Shown here: one piece after another, positions 23,000 to 33,606 of the stretch | How positions within the stretch are numbered: position 1 is the stretch's first letter | Layout: each line of letters starts with the position of its first letter | DNA from: Ramazzottius varieornatus | Lineage: Eukaryota > Tardigrada > Eutardigrada > Parachela > Ramazzottiidae | Reading direction: 5' to 3' | DNA length: 64,000 nt | Assembly: GCA_001949185.1 (NCBI GenBank) | Contig: BDGG01000005.1 | Location: 3,077,972-3,141,971 of the forward strand | The notes under the pieces: model-generated | Told to the model about the DNA's origin: nothing | The model's database searches: none | Seen by the model: the letters and a program-made list of their open reading frames with translations, nothing else | Position numbers and translations under genes: made by a program

Positions 23000-24070
23000 A
23001 AGGTTGAGTGCTGGAATATTCCCAGCAGGTGATGACTCAAGACGTCGTTGAGCTTCTCTTATTTTGACGAATAGTGGAAGGAGCTTCCCGCTTTCCATTA
23101 CTCATATTCAGTTCGCCATTAAACACTGATTTCTGTTCTGAACGAATAATCGTAGTAAGCTACAGAAAGCTGCGAATTCCCAAAAACTGTGCATAACAGC
23201 CAGAAAATATGAAAAATTGAGTAAAAATTGACGGAAAATTTTTAACAGAAAAAACGCGCTCCGTCGCCAATCCTGTTGAGATCAGTATATACGGTTGTAA
23301 ATTCCTGATTTGTTTGGTTCAGCCATCTCCGAGAACTTGTCCGGACAAATAACCGAAAGATATCTGTATATATAAATTAGGATACACTGTACAAGAAAAA
23401 TGCTCGACTGCGGCTCGCTCTGTAACTTGGGGGTTGCAGGTTTCGTGGAGTGTCGTGATTAATTCATTATCTTTACGTAGGGCACCCGAGTGCCGCTTTT
23501 TTACGCCAATATCGTGGACGTGTTTTGAGTTTGTCCCGATAATTATTTGTATTTCCTCCTCAACCAAACTTTGTCATAGGTGCAATCTACAGCTCTCTCA
23601 TAGAAAACTGGACCACACTACGTTCCAGTCAAAAAAGATGAGAAACCAGCATGGATGCCGTCTGCAGTACGAAGTTCGTGCTATGATCCTGGGTGAGGTG
23701 CACCTCCAGCCCCAAAACACCTGATCTCAAAAAAACTTTCGGTCCCCCATGCAGAAACGCGCAGGTGGACACTCACGTTTGAGCACCCTGGTTTTAAGGG
23801 GGCACCTCCTACTGACGGATCATGACACGAAATTTTTTACTGGCGGTATCCGTGAAAACCAGTAACTGCGCTTCACCCTTCTTCCCTCTTTTATGCAGGG
23901 TTCCTCTTCTCGGAAAGCCAGATGCGGAAGCACGAAGGACTTGCCAGCGGACAAAAAGACTCTCGTTTCTCGGGCAAAACCATTCGTTTCGATCTATCCA
24001 GAAAAAACGCACGAACACGAATTACTAGCGATTTGATAAACCTGCACAGGTAATCCGGGGAATCTTTCAC
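23000..24070. other. No gene seen
   Basis: Apart from the short repeat at 23,335-23,385 there is no recognised feature. Confidence 0.35.
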
Positions 24071-24076
24071 GAGTAC

Positions 24077-24253
24077 AGCCTGGCCGAGCTAGGCCGCGCC
24101 CAGATTTTTTCGACGTCGCCAAGAGTTCGTTCAGATTGATTTACCGATCGTAATGATATAACGGCGCGCTCAATCAAAACTAGCAATCAAATGAAGGTTT
24201 TTTATTACAGTGACGTCGAAAAAAACCTGGGCGTGGCCTAGCTCGGCCAGGCT
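24077..24253. mobile_element. MITE with about 40-bp inverted ends
   Basis: The left arm 'agcctggccgagctaggcc' and onward to 'cgacgtc' is mirrored by the right arm from 'gacgtcg' to 'ggcctagctcggccaggct'. The interior is about 95 bases and AT richer. There is no coding capacity. Confidence 0.8.
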
Positions 24254-24764
24254 ATGTTAACGAATTCATAAAGCTGCTAATTTCAAGTGACCTTCGCCTG
24301 ACCGTGGACGGTTTACTAAACTTCGGTGCCAATGTTCTAAGCGAGTTTTAATTAGCTTAATCAAAAGCAGAGAAATGTAAATTGCTATGCCGGCAAGCAC
24401 ACTTGATGTTTTTTCGAAGAAACATAAACTGGTCCCATACGAGCGTGTCTGGGATATGTTGCTGCAATTTTTGCTCAAAAATTCCTTCTCGGACGGTCCA
24501 CGACCTCGTCAGAAGTTTCTTTCGGGTTACATTAGTGTAGGAGTAGGATAGGATAGGACACTGGCACTCTTTTGTTGAGGAGAACTGACGGTATTCAATC
24601 CCTGTTATCCGTTCATTGAGTGTTCGCGGGAGGTGGGCTTTGAGCCGAAGCCAGTCTTTTGCTGACAGGATTGGTCGGCGAAAGTGAACGTGATACTTCA
24701 TGTCTTCTGTAGACGTCACATCCCAATATCGCGCGCTTCAGGCTGGCAAGATAGGCTTTCCTTA

Positions 24765-25706
24765 TCACGAAATAGATGACCTAGAAAACACTATTCCGAA
24801 AAGGCGAAAACAATCGCGTGCATATGGTTTTGGATTGGTGTACTTAAAACTTTTAATGTAATGTCTTACTGGGTTTACTGCATATTCTGCAACCGTCGTG
24901 GTCCTCAGCCATTTTCCCATGGTGGGGTGTATTGACAGCACTTGTGGGTACAAATTGACAATCACTGTAGGTGGCGCGACGCACAAGATACACCAAAGGG
25001 CCGAAAGACCCATTGCCTTTGCGATAATCAACCGCCGCCTGATCAAACGAGTCAAACGAACCGAAACCATGTCCCCGGAGGAATCTTTCCGCTTTCTCAG
25101 CTGTGTGCTGTAGAAGACCACCAGCGAAGCCAGTACTACAATGACGCATGGACCAATCACTTCCATGAAGTTCAAGAAGGTTCCAAGTCGATTCAACAAA
25201 CGTTTCGAGCAGCCGCGACCTGCTGCCAAGACGAAGACCGAACCGATCTTCAGCTCGGCTAGAATAACGAAAACAGCGGCAAGCAACCAAGGTGCGATAG
25301 CAAGGATCAAAGAGACCTTGACAGTCTTGCATCTGTCATAATGGTGTGGGAAGCAGATGGCGATGACTCGGTTGACGGACAGTGCTACGTCGGCCCAACT
25401 GCACACCACCATGGTGAGGTGGAACCCGACATAGTATGGTGCGCATGGGATCCTGTACCCAGTGTGAACGCCAACGTCGATGGGAAGTAAGAAGATGGTG
25501 GAAAGTAAAAAGCTGGAGAAAGCCAGGTTGGCAATCAAAAGACGAGGTCCAGGGTGCGATGTTCGGTCGTTCAGAACGGCGATTAGTAGGGATAGATTGA
25601 AAACGGCGGCAACAACGTGAAGTCCGAAGGTTGTGGAGGACCAGACATGGAAGTCCAAATGACTGGATGCTGTGTGATTCAAGAACAGTTCAGATAGGTT
25701 GCCCAT
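24765..25706 (-). CDS. Rhodopsin-family GPCR (orphan), single exon
   Basis: This is an open frame of 313 residues from ATG 25706, with an acceptor-like AG directly upstream, so a 5' UTR exon is likely. It shows a short glycosylatable N-terminus (NLS and NHT sites) and seven hydrophobic segments. The extracellular Cys pair is at IPCAPYY before TM3 and GRGCSKR in loop 2. The TM3 end reads ALSVNRVIAICFPHHY, so the DRY motif is NRV, and a Trp/Pro-bearing TM6 (LWCILCVAPP) follows. The TM7 motif NPVRHY is an imperfect NPxxY. The third loop is short and basic (RLIRRRL). It is a plasma-membrane receptor whose ligand cannot be told; it could be a peptide or amine receptor. It lies 10 kb from the neuropeptide cluster, which is no evidence of pairing. 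Confidence 0.85.
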   Translation of the reverse strand: MGNLSELFLNHTASSHLDFHVWSSTTFGLHVVAAVFNLSLLIAVLNDRTSHPGPRLLIANLAFSSFLLSTIFLLPIDVGVHTGYRIPCAPYYVGFHLTMVVCSWADVALSVNRVIAICFPHHYDRCKTVKVSLILAIAPWLLAAVFVILAELKIGSVFVLAAGRGCSKRLLNRLGTFLNFMEVIGPCVIVVLASLVVFYSTQLRKRKDSSGDMVSVRLTRLIRRRLIIAKAMGLSALWCILCVAPPTVIVNLYPQVLSIHPTMGKWLRTTTVAEYAVNPVRHYIKSFKYTNPKPYARDCFRLFGIVFSRSSIS

Positions 25707-25900
25707 TCTGTTCAAAGCCTAAGAGACCAAAGTGTAAGAGCTAGAAAAGATCCGCTTGTATACCTCCGTCGGAGGATAACGCTGCAATGCTGAACTCACC
25801 AACATTCAGATTGCAATAAGGCCGGGTTTTTGCGAGTCGGCAGTGACCAAAATAGAAGGAAAAATGTGAGCACTGAATGAAGCAGGAAACTACGCCCAAG

Positions 25901-25963
25901 TTTGTACTATGGTCGAAGAGGATTTCTTCTGACCATAGTACAAAGCCGAAAGGCTTTGTACTA
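25901..25963. repeat. Two overlapping hairpins
   Basis: TTTGTACTATGGTC (25,901-25,914) pairs with 25,931-25,944. The overlapping TAGTACAAAGCC (25,936-25,947) pairs with 25,952-25,963 across a GAAA loop. The two stems share bases and exclude each other. They lie upstream (5') of the GPCR. Confidence 0.8.
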
Positions 25964-26302
25964 TATCAAGAGGCATCTATGGTGAAAACGGAATCTCTGT
26001 AAGACGCGCGTCATGCGGCCCCTTTGTCTGTCTCATAGCAGGATCTTCAGATGTCACGCAATGTTGCTGTCAAAAGGGTAATGGCTCCGGAAGAGAAGCC
26101 AAAGATAAATCTGATCACTGAGTGCTTAGGATGGTCTGGACTTCAAGCCCATGGAAGAATGTCCAACGGAAACTAGAAAAAACGATACGTCAGGTAACGA
26201 GATCCTTGCAACTGCCATACTTCCGCAGCTCTCAGCGGGTCTATACAGCTCGAAGTAGTTATTCCAGCCCAAGTAATTATCTTCGGTGCTAAGACCGACG
26301 AG

Positions 26303-26358
26303 AACGTCTTACAACAACGTCTTACAACGTCTTACAACAATCTTGCAACAATGTGATC
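26303..26358. repeat. Short imperfect tandem repeat
   Basis: Units of about ten bases close to GTCTTACAAC repeat four to five times with drift. It is a simple sequence of no known role. Confidence 0.6.
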
Positions 26359-26399
26359 CAATGACAGAATGTAACTGAAGTCCTTAAACATTCGGTCGA

Positions 26400-27280
26400 A
26401 GTCTCCGGGATTTCATACCCTCCACGAGACTGCGTCGTGTGGAAAGCAAGAAAGTCTCCCACATGGGTTTTCATTTTGGTACTTTCCGCACAGCAATCAA
26501 ATGTCACCATTCAACTGAACATCAGAAACAAAAATTCCTCACTCATTTACGAATTACGGGACTTATTTAATGTTATATTGATGAGTAATTCAAAAAGGAT
26601 AATCATATTTTTATTTGAGATACTCACAGTGTCATCAGTCAGAAAAAAATTAGAGTACTCATCGTTGTAGTAGAAGCTTTTGAATACTGTACAACTACAA
26701 GATGACCAGTTGCTCTATACTCTTGTTTGAGATGGGTGGAACCAGGTGGGTGTAGAAGCCGATGGGCTAGTCTGAGGCTGGCGTTTGAAAATGGTGTTTG
26801 GAGATAGAGGCTCAAAGTCGCCTAATCGTACTGCGCAATCGTACTTAGCTGCCGTACATCTTGCGACCATTCACCTGGTTTTGAGCTGGCCGGCCATCTA
26901 CATTTTGCTTCATGGTGATGGTCGGACATAACAAGCCCTAATACTGTTTGCTCGTGGTCCACTCAGCTGACATTGTTTTCACAGCATGCTCGGCTTTCTG
27001 TGATAGTTTTGTTGAACGTTACGCCACTAAACCCTTGGCCGGCATTTTATAGCGCATTCTTTGCTGAGTGGCCATTTTCGGCCTTGCACCGTTGAACATT
27101 ATCGGCATCAACGCACCTCTCGATATTCTATTGCCATCAAATTATATTTTGCAGAACGTGATGCGAAAGCCTGCACAATTTTAGAAAAATTTATCCGCTC
27201 ACTGTTTTTGCCGGAATTTTCTTGTGATAATGCTGCCTCACTATCTTTGACCTTCATACCATCCAGCACAATAACAGCCC
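26400..27280. other. No gene seen
   Basis: This is the intergenic interval upstream of the small secreted-protein gene. No recognised coding frame or repeat was found. Confidence 0.35.
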
Positions 27281-27878
27281 ATGAGCAAAATGATTGGGCC
27301 GTTGAGTATAACCTTGCTGGGTATTCTGTTTATTCTACGTGACAGCTGCAACGGTAAGTTTTTTTTGCACTTGTTTCATAGGAGCAGTACAGCAATGTGG
27401 TGAATGGTGGTAATGTTTTACAGCTCAACTCGGGTACTCCACCTATCAAAACGTAATGGGACAAGGGTAAGTTGTGAAGGGTTCGCGCAGTCAGAGACAA
27501 CCGCGTTCTTGTTTTCGTTTTGTTCTGTGCACAAGTACGTCAAAGAAAGTGCTTTTAAGTCAAACACCACTGCGTTCAGCACAATAAATTCCGTTTTCTT
27601 ACATTAGAGGGTTGTTTTTTTTCAGAGGCCCTACTAATGTGTACGGTGGTGCGTACTCCGGAGGAGGGTTCGGATTCAACCCGGAAGTAGGCGTTGTGGG
27701 TCCACCGGGTTACGCGGGCGGCTACGAGATACTGGGCATGGGGCAGTATCCTTTTGTTGATCCGAAAACTTACTGGATGTTAGCAGGTGTAAATTCTTCT
27801 CCAAAATCAGTAACCGCAAATTCTTTCCTATGGTCAATTTCTTTTGCGTTGTCGTCTGCGCTGTACATTGCTTTATAA
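27281..27878 (+). CDS. Small secreted Gly/Tyr-rich protein, probably GPI-anchored
   Basis: Three exons join in phase with canonical introns: 27281-27353, 27424-27466 and 27626-27878. Exon 1 encodes a signal peptide (MSKMIGPLSITLLGILF and onward to a Cys-Asn end). The mature part is rich in Gly, Pro and Tyr (QNVMGQGGPTNVYGGAYSGG). The C-terminus is a hydrophobic tail preceded by small polar residues (VTANSFLWSISF...), which looks like a GPI-attachment signal rather than a cytoplasmic tail. Total length is about 122 residues. No family was recognised; a cuticle or extracellular-coat role is possible from composition only. An alternative donor inside exon 3 (27,787) could replace the tail. Confidence 0.65.
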
Positions 27879-27879
27879 G

Positions 27880-28700
27880 CTCGATACTTTTCCTAGCCAA
27901 AATCCACAAAAGATTAGTATTAAAAGTTCCTGAGGGTGGTTAGCTTTAGGCGACCGTACGTCTCATATCTTGGACGATACACGTCGACGAGCTGGGTGTG
28001 TCGATACGAGCCGAATAGATTCATGAAAAACCAACATGCAAAATCGCAATTTCTGCCGCTCTTCAGGGTGTCTTCTCTCGCATGGAGACTGTCGTCTTCT
28101 TGGATAATAAGGAATATCCTGTCAAGGCTGTCATTATACTGATGAGGCTGCCCGATACCTCCGATTATTCAGGATTGGCCCACATCTTATCATCACCGCA
28201 GAGGGCAAACCGGTCTCCCGCCTGCGCTGTGGCGTGATAACAGAATCGCAGTCAATTCGATCCAGCTTTCGATTCCGACACCGCAAATGTGGACAGCGCT
28301 GAGCACCCTACCCTTAAATATAGACGCAGTCGCAGAGGGAAAGCTCTGGTATTGCCATCATGCCTCACCTTTCGTGATAGTTCCGTGTGTTCAGAACAAC
28401 AAACTGAGAAAAAGCGTGCGAACCTAAGAACCACTAGTGGTTTCTGGCCTCAAAGCCAGTAAGAGGGTAGGAACATCAGCCGCAAAAGAATCTCATCGAT
28501 ACAGCGCTACCCCGTTCAGCAAACTGGTCATATGACAGTGAGGTTTTTGAGTTTATGTAAAAGACCACAAGGACCCCTGACGCGAACTTTCTGGGAGATC
28601 TGTCGCTGTCCTTTTTCCTTAAAGCTGAGTTTCCTCCTGGTATAGAAGAGCACGGAGGGACCGGCGCCCAGTCAACACCATTGCTGCAGATGTAAGTTTA
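27880..28700. other. No gene seen
   Basis: Open frames are short and carry no motif. Confidence 0.35.
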
Positions 28701-28702
28701 TA

Positions 28703-28852
28703 TACTGTAGAAATTCACTGCGTCCGCGCAGTGCGTCCGTGTACGTGACGATGTACCCCCTTAGGGATTGAGCAATCAGTGAAGCCGGATCGTGGCTGTA
28801 CTTCACGCGTACGATGACATACTGGGCGGACGCAGCGAATTTTTCAGTACTC
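28703..28852. mobile_element. Small MITE with about 24-bp inverted ends
   Basis: The left end 'actgtagaaattcactgcgt' is mirrored by the right end 'cgcagcgaatttttcagta'. The length is about 150 bases and it is non-coding. Confidence 0.65.
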
Positions 28853-28895
28853 TATACGAGTTCTTTTGGATGGCATATTGTGCTCCAGTACAGTA

Positions 28896-29480
28896 GACCT
28901 GTTTCGCAAGTCACGTTTCGGCTTTGAATAGAATAGAATCTCATGATTTTATACTGTGTCAGTTTCTGTGCAGAAACCGTTTCGCGGTTTGCTCACTTCC
29001 GGCACAGAATATTATCATAGCATAAAGGGATATTAGGCCGCGCGAGTTCAGCAGGGCATCGGAATTCTCGGGGCCCGTCATTTAGCCCTCTACTGGATAA
29101 AGCCCGGACTTCTTTCGTTTTTTCTGGCGACAGTTTCGGGAAGACGATTATCTCCCTAACTTCAATGCTAGTTTCGGTCGAAAACATGATGGATTTCGGG
29201 AAGGAACGAGAGCGGAAGTCAAGTGGCGCAATGTGGGAGAGGCGTGTAGCTCGGATCACTTGAAGCGCCAAGTCCAATTCGCTGATTGGTCTGATCACGC
29301 TCCACTCCACCAAAATTTCAAATTTCGACCAAAGTGGTCAATAGTACAGTCAACTCAGCTTGCACAGAATTTGAAATTCTGTGCAGCGATATTAGGCAAA
29401 ACATAAGCCGTGGATAACTGCACAGCATAAAACCTATACTTATGCTGTGCAAGCCGAAAACATGACTTGCGAAACAGGTC
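28896..29480. mobile_element. MITE of 585 bp with about 27-bp inverted ends
   Basis: The left end GACCTGTTTCGCAAGTCACG and the right end, which reads 'catgacttgcgaaacaggtc', are inverted repeats. The first 95 bases recur at 11,427-11,521. An internal stretch near 29,365-29,455 contains additional small inverted repeats ('gcacagaatttgaaattctgtgc'-like). No target duplication was recognised. Confidence 0.8.
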
Positions 29481-29489
29481 CAATGTGTG

Positions 29490-30640
29490 CATGAGTATTG
29501 TACAGCTGGTACGAGTCACGACAAGTGGCGCAATAGTGTCGACGAGGAGCCATGTTACCAGTGAGATGTTTGCCTGAAACTGAATACTCGTGTGCGTTTG
29601 CGGGATCTTCCTTTGCTTTCCCGCTGGGATCTTACTGCTGATTAACTTTGGTTATGACGGGAACAAGGTAGGAACGGGTTAACTGGCCTGTTATCCAGAG
29701 AGGAAGGTATAATTCGCGATAGCGTTTTTTACCAGTTGTTGCGTTATTGGTACCGCACCATCCCGTCTTGGGTGATCCACACCGCACTCCAACAGGCACC
29801 CTGGGTATCCAAGAACCCACTGAACGAAAGTTTTCAGTAGAGACGCCTTAACAGAGTGGCTCAGTCGATCATCACCCATGTCCAACGAATATCATCGAAG
29901 ACGGCATCATCACAAGACAACAGCGTCGAACCACGGTTCTTCGCGAGCCTTCTCATGATCAAAATCTCAGCTCGATTGGAGCTCAACAAAGATAATGTCA
30001 AAGAATACTTGGGTTGATATCCTATAAGCTTTCATTGTAGTGCGCTGTCCAATGAATCTGTGGGCTTGTTGGTGGTTCGCGCTCAAGTCTGGTTTTGCTG
30101 GATGGGTTTAGGATTTAACCGTACCACTTACTGCGATGAAGAGGAACTTGTGTATTTTGAACTAGCTGTGCGATGAACCACATGTACTGCAACGAGACAA
30201 TCGATGGAATACAGTATAAAGAGTACACGTACAAAACTGTACAATCTGTTCAGACCGCGAGCAGGAAGGCGTGTAGGTGCGCGTGTAAGCACTAATCCCG
30301 CGGTTCTCTGGAGGGCACTCTGCTTGTGGTAGGGCACCTACGGTATATGGTGGGGTATTTGTATCACATTCAAGAATAGCAATGTACTCCCGATAAAAAC
30401 GCCATTAACATCCGCGCAAACTGTGAAAAAGTGCGAACAGGATGGAAGCATACTTTATGGTTGTTGATAGTGGGTGGTTTATCAGTTTCAGATCCATGCA
30501 CGTCCACTTGCGTACGAATACGGTAGAATTTCAGTCCGAACTGCCCAAGGTCGCTCCGGAAATCTGTACTGTTTAACGGTAGAGGTTTTCGGCCATGATG
30601 TTACAATCTGAAGAACTCTGACGAAAGCCCTACTCTATCC
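29490..30640. other. No gene seen
   Basis: There are no recognised features; short open frames only. Confidence 0.35.
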
Positions 30641-30646
30641 TCCACC

Positions 30647-31496
30647 ATGATGGACTTATTTCTGCACTCAAAAACAGGCTCGCTCAACGGAAACGTCTAC
30701 TTTCGTCTTGGCATATTCCACGCGTTATTGGGTGTCTTTTGTGCGGCTGTACAGGTGGCAGGTAAGTCAGTGACACTTTCAGGTCTTTGCGTACTTGCTA
30801 CAGTATTTCGATATTCCCACATCTTGATTATTGCATGAGCTTGATCTGAGTTAAAAATCATATCCCATTCCAATTTGAAACAGCTGCCCAAACGTTATTT
30901 TTATGGAGGGTATCTTTATGGGTGTCTTTTCTGCAGTTTACGTATGTGTCGCTCACTACAGCGGCGAACTCTACTTATCCAAAGGCAACCTATTCTTCCC
31001 AGTAGCCTCCCTCGGCCTCATCGCCGGTTTCTCTTACGCCTGGTCCGCCTACCTGGCTTTCAAGGTTTCGCAGAGCCTCCGAACCCTCCTTCGCCGAAGT
31101 CTACCCATAAGGCGCCTTCAAGAATTCCGTACCGCCTGTTTGGTCAACATAATCATCTCTTCAATGCTCCTTCTCGTTAGTATCTACTGCGTCCACGTCA
31201 CGTCCTTCTGGAACTTCCCTGAAGGGTCCATCAACAGCCTGCCACACTACCGTCTGAGCTCGCTGATGTCCGTCGGTCAAGCCGCCCTCGTCTTTCATAG
31301 TCTCCACTTGTTTCTTGCCATGATTGAACTGATTGTCAATGTTGTCGTTATTCTGATCATTCGCAACCCTCCACGAACAGAGGCGCCTCCCAGATACGAG
31401 CCACATACCTTCACCACAGTCTCTGCCAATGTACCAGTTATGAATTCATCCGCTAGTCCTGCCCGTACCGCGTCGTCAACTTTTTCTGACTTTTGA
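30647..31496 (+). CDS. Four-pass membrane protein, unidentified family
   Basis: The 5' exon begins ATGATG at 30647 and encodes one hydrophobic segment (FHALLGVFCAAVQ). The second exon runs to the stop at 31496 and holds three more: GVFSAVYVCVA with FFPVASLGLIAGFSYAW, ACLVNIIISSMLLLVSIYCV, and a final helix AMIELIVNVVVILII. The tail is cytoplasmic, with PPRYEPH, a possible WW-domain ligand. The exon junction is uncertain: a consensus donor at 30,762 gives the wrong phase with the acceptor at 30,883, while donor 30,755 with acceptor 30,908 keeps the frame. The topology resembles MARVEL or MS4A-like proteins, but no signature confirms either. It converges with the GT31 gene, 103 bases apart. Confidence 0.6.
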
Positions 31497-31599
31497 ATAA
31501 CAAATTTTGTGAATTCTTCAAGCAGCTTCTACCGATGTTACATGACCAACTGAAGCCCCTAATAAGCCCGAAAGTTGTATATAAAAATCGGGAGGAATT

Positions 31600-32721
31600 T
31601 CATTCACCATCGTCAAGAAAACCATCATCGAAACTAGTCAGGTTTCTACCGGTAAAATATCCAGGAAATTTTTCTGTCACAGCTTTCCATAGTCTTCTTT
31701 GGTTCGACAAGCCATATGAATGGGCCACGGCAACTTTTAAATTATCAGACCCAATGGCATTAAATCTAGCAACAACGTCTTCCAGAAACAATGGCTCGTT
31801 ATAGCGTTCCACCCCCATATACTCTGCCACAATCCCCGTCACAAACACATCTTCTAGCCAGAAGAAAGGCAATTTCTGTGTTCCATTGAACAGTAATTGC
31901 ACTGCACTCTTTGTCATGATACGCGAAGGTCCCGAACAGAACGGGGGATAGACTTTCCCGGGGAATACGGAATATGGTACGTACCATTTGCTCTGCTTGT
32001 TTCTATGCGGACCTTGCTTTTCCCACTTCCGACAATAGATACTGGGCTTTGACGACACGTTTGAATATTTTTGAAGAATTTCGAAAAGGAACCACGGCTT
32101 GATGATCAAGTCGTCGTCGGCTTTGATGACGAAGGTGGTATGACTGCAATAGGACGTTGTCCAATGCAAGCCGGAAATTTCTTTCAGAGTCAGATTCTCA
32201 TAAACGTCGCGGAAGTCTGCTTGGACAATATCGTGGAAAGTCTGGCTTTCGTTGAGAATTTTCTGTTGAACGGTGACGTTTTGCGGGTCGCCGAGAATGA
32301 AGACCGTGGAGTAGTTGAAACGAGCCTTGAAGTACGGATCAGCCCACGTGTGGCGCAGGAAAGCACGGCGGTGGAAGTGTGAAGGTTTAGTGTGGATATA
32401 AATAAGCAGAAATGGTGATGAGAAAGTGTTATGGCTGGTGGAGTTTAACCCGGTAGAGCAGATAGCGGGTTCGTTGATCAAATAAACAGGCTGGTAAGAT
32501 CCGTTCAAACTGCTGAGGGTGGTTGGTGCGATGCTTGGTAAGTTTGTGGGATTCAAAATAGCGGATATTGCTGCGGGAACACTGATGTGGGAACGCAAGA
32601 ACCGTTGAGATACGGAAAGATTCGGAATCGTTCCCGGCGAGAGTATGAAGACGGCGGTAAAGGCTGAAGCGGTAAACGTGATGACGATCGCGAGGAACGA
32701 CTTCAGCGCCTGAGATCGCAT
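31600..32721 (-). CDS. Beta-1,3-galactosyltransferase-like GT31 enzyme
   Basis: This is a single-exon frame of 373 residues starting at ATG 32721. It is a type II Golgi protein: a short basic N-terminus, the membrane anchor FLAIVITFTASAFTAVFIL, and a stem with many Ser/Thr and N-glycosylation sites. The catalytic domain shows the family motifs in order: RRAFLRHTW, VYENLTLKEISGLHW, FVIKADDDLII (the DxD metal/nucleotide site), YPPFCSGPSRIMTKSA and LEDVFVTGIVAEYMGV. It would add a beta-1,3-linked galactose or N-acetylglucosamine to a glycan; the acceptor cannot be inferred. All hallmark residues are present, so it is probably active. Confidence 0.92.
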   Translation of the reverse strand: MRSQALKSFLAIVITFTASAFTAVFILSPGTIPNLSVSQRFLRSHISVPAAISAILNPTNLPSIAPTTLSSLNGSYQPVYLINEPAICSTGLNSTSHNTFSSPFLLIYIHTKPSHFHRRAFLRHTWADPYFKARFNYSTVFILGDPQNVTVQQKILNESQTFHDIVQADFRDVYENLTLKEISGLHWTTSYCSHTTFVIKADDDLIIKPWFLFEILQKYSNVSSKPSIYCRKWEKQGPHRNKQSKWYVPYSVFPGKVYPPFCSGPSRIMTKSAVQLLFNGTQKLPFFWLEDVFVTGIVAEYMGVERYNEPLFLEDVVARFNAIGSDNLKVAVAHSYGLSNQRRLWKAVTEKFPGYFTGRNLTSFDDGFLDDGE

Positions 32722-32724
32722 GAT

Positions 32725-33600
32725 AGGCAAAAGACGCCGAGATGGATGTTCCGCATTGGCATGGTCGATACGGGATTCGAAGTTCCAGATGCTCTTCGAA
32801 GGAAATTTCGAACTGATCCACTTTCAGCAAACTCATCTATTGTGAACGTTGACGAGGAGGTGCGAACACGCCGTAAACTCCGCAGGTGGACTTTACGATA
32901 AGGCTATCGGTTTCCGCTTCAATTGGCTCATGAATACTAGCCTGATAAGTTATACGTTTAGTCGACGTAATTTTGCAAACCGGCCATATTTAGAAGGAAT
33001 TATGGTGTTTGTGCGCTATGGTTGACCCAAGTTGAAACGTTTTCGGCAGGAATTGAAGACCTCGTTTTGGACAACAGTGGAGTACTACGATATACTGTAC
33101 CCATATCACCACGCGTTTTAGAATACCGTATGTATTCGAGTTCTAATGGAGTTAGCTTGGTCCTGTTGATCCTAGTCGCCACATGAGTAGCATGTGTGGC
33201 AAATGAGTGGGTGCCACTAAAAATCAGAAACTTAACAGGCCATTCGCCACAAAAGAGTAACGGGCGGGGCGCGATGCCAATAGAAAATGGAAACTTTGCT
33301 CCCAGCTCCCTCCATGTCGCTGTGTCCATCTCCAGACCGGAGACAGCTGGCATTTCACCATTGTCAACTCTTATCGACGATTCTGACGTCACAATTTCGC
33401 CCTTGCGGCCTGCCAAGTTACCATTTTGTATCGGCATCCATTCATCATAATGACGAACCCGAAACTGGCCTGTCTGTACCTTACTTAAATTTGCTGAAAA
33501 TCTTTGGCCACAGATGGCAGGACTAGCGCTCTGGATACGTCACATCGTGGAAAGAGTTTGCTTCCGTAAGTTACTGGGTCGATGTGGGCAATAACACTCA
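32725..33600. other. No gene seen
   Basis: A minus-strand open frame at 33,000-33,437 has no motif and no evident start or splice context. Nothing else is recognised. Confidence 0.35.
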
Positions 33601-33606
33601 CTAGGA

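Noticed and set aside
24357-24719. Minus-strand open frame of 120 residues next to the GPCR
   Set aside because: Its apparent start is not ATG, no motif or splice context supports it, and it lies in repeat-rich sequence.
24765-25706. The GPCR as the receptor for the nearby neuropeptides
   Set aside because: Distance alone is no evidence, and its motifs do not identify it as an NPF receptor.
33000-33437. Minus-strand open frame of 145 residues upstream of the GT31 gene
   Set aside because: No ATG-led conserved motif was found, and overlapping open frames of similar length exist on the other strand.
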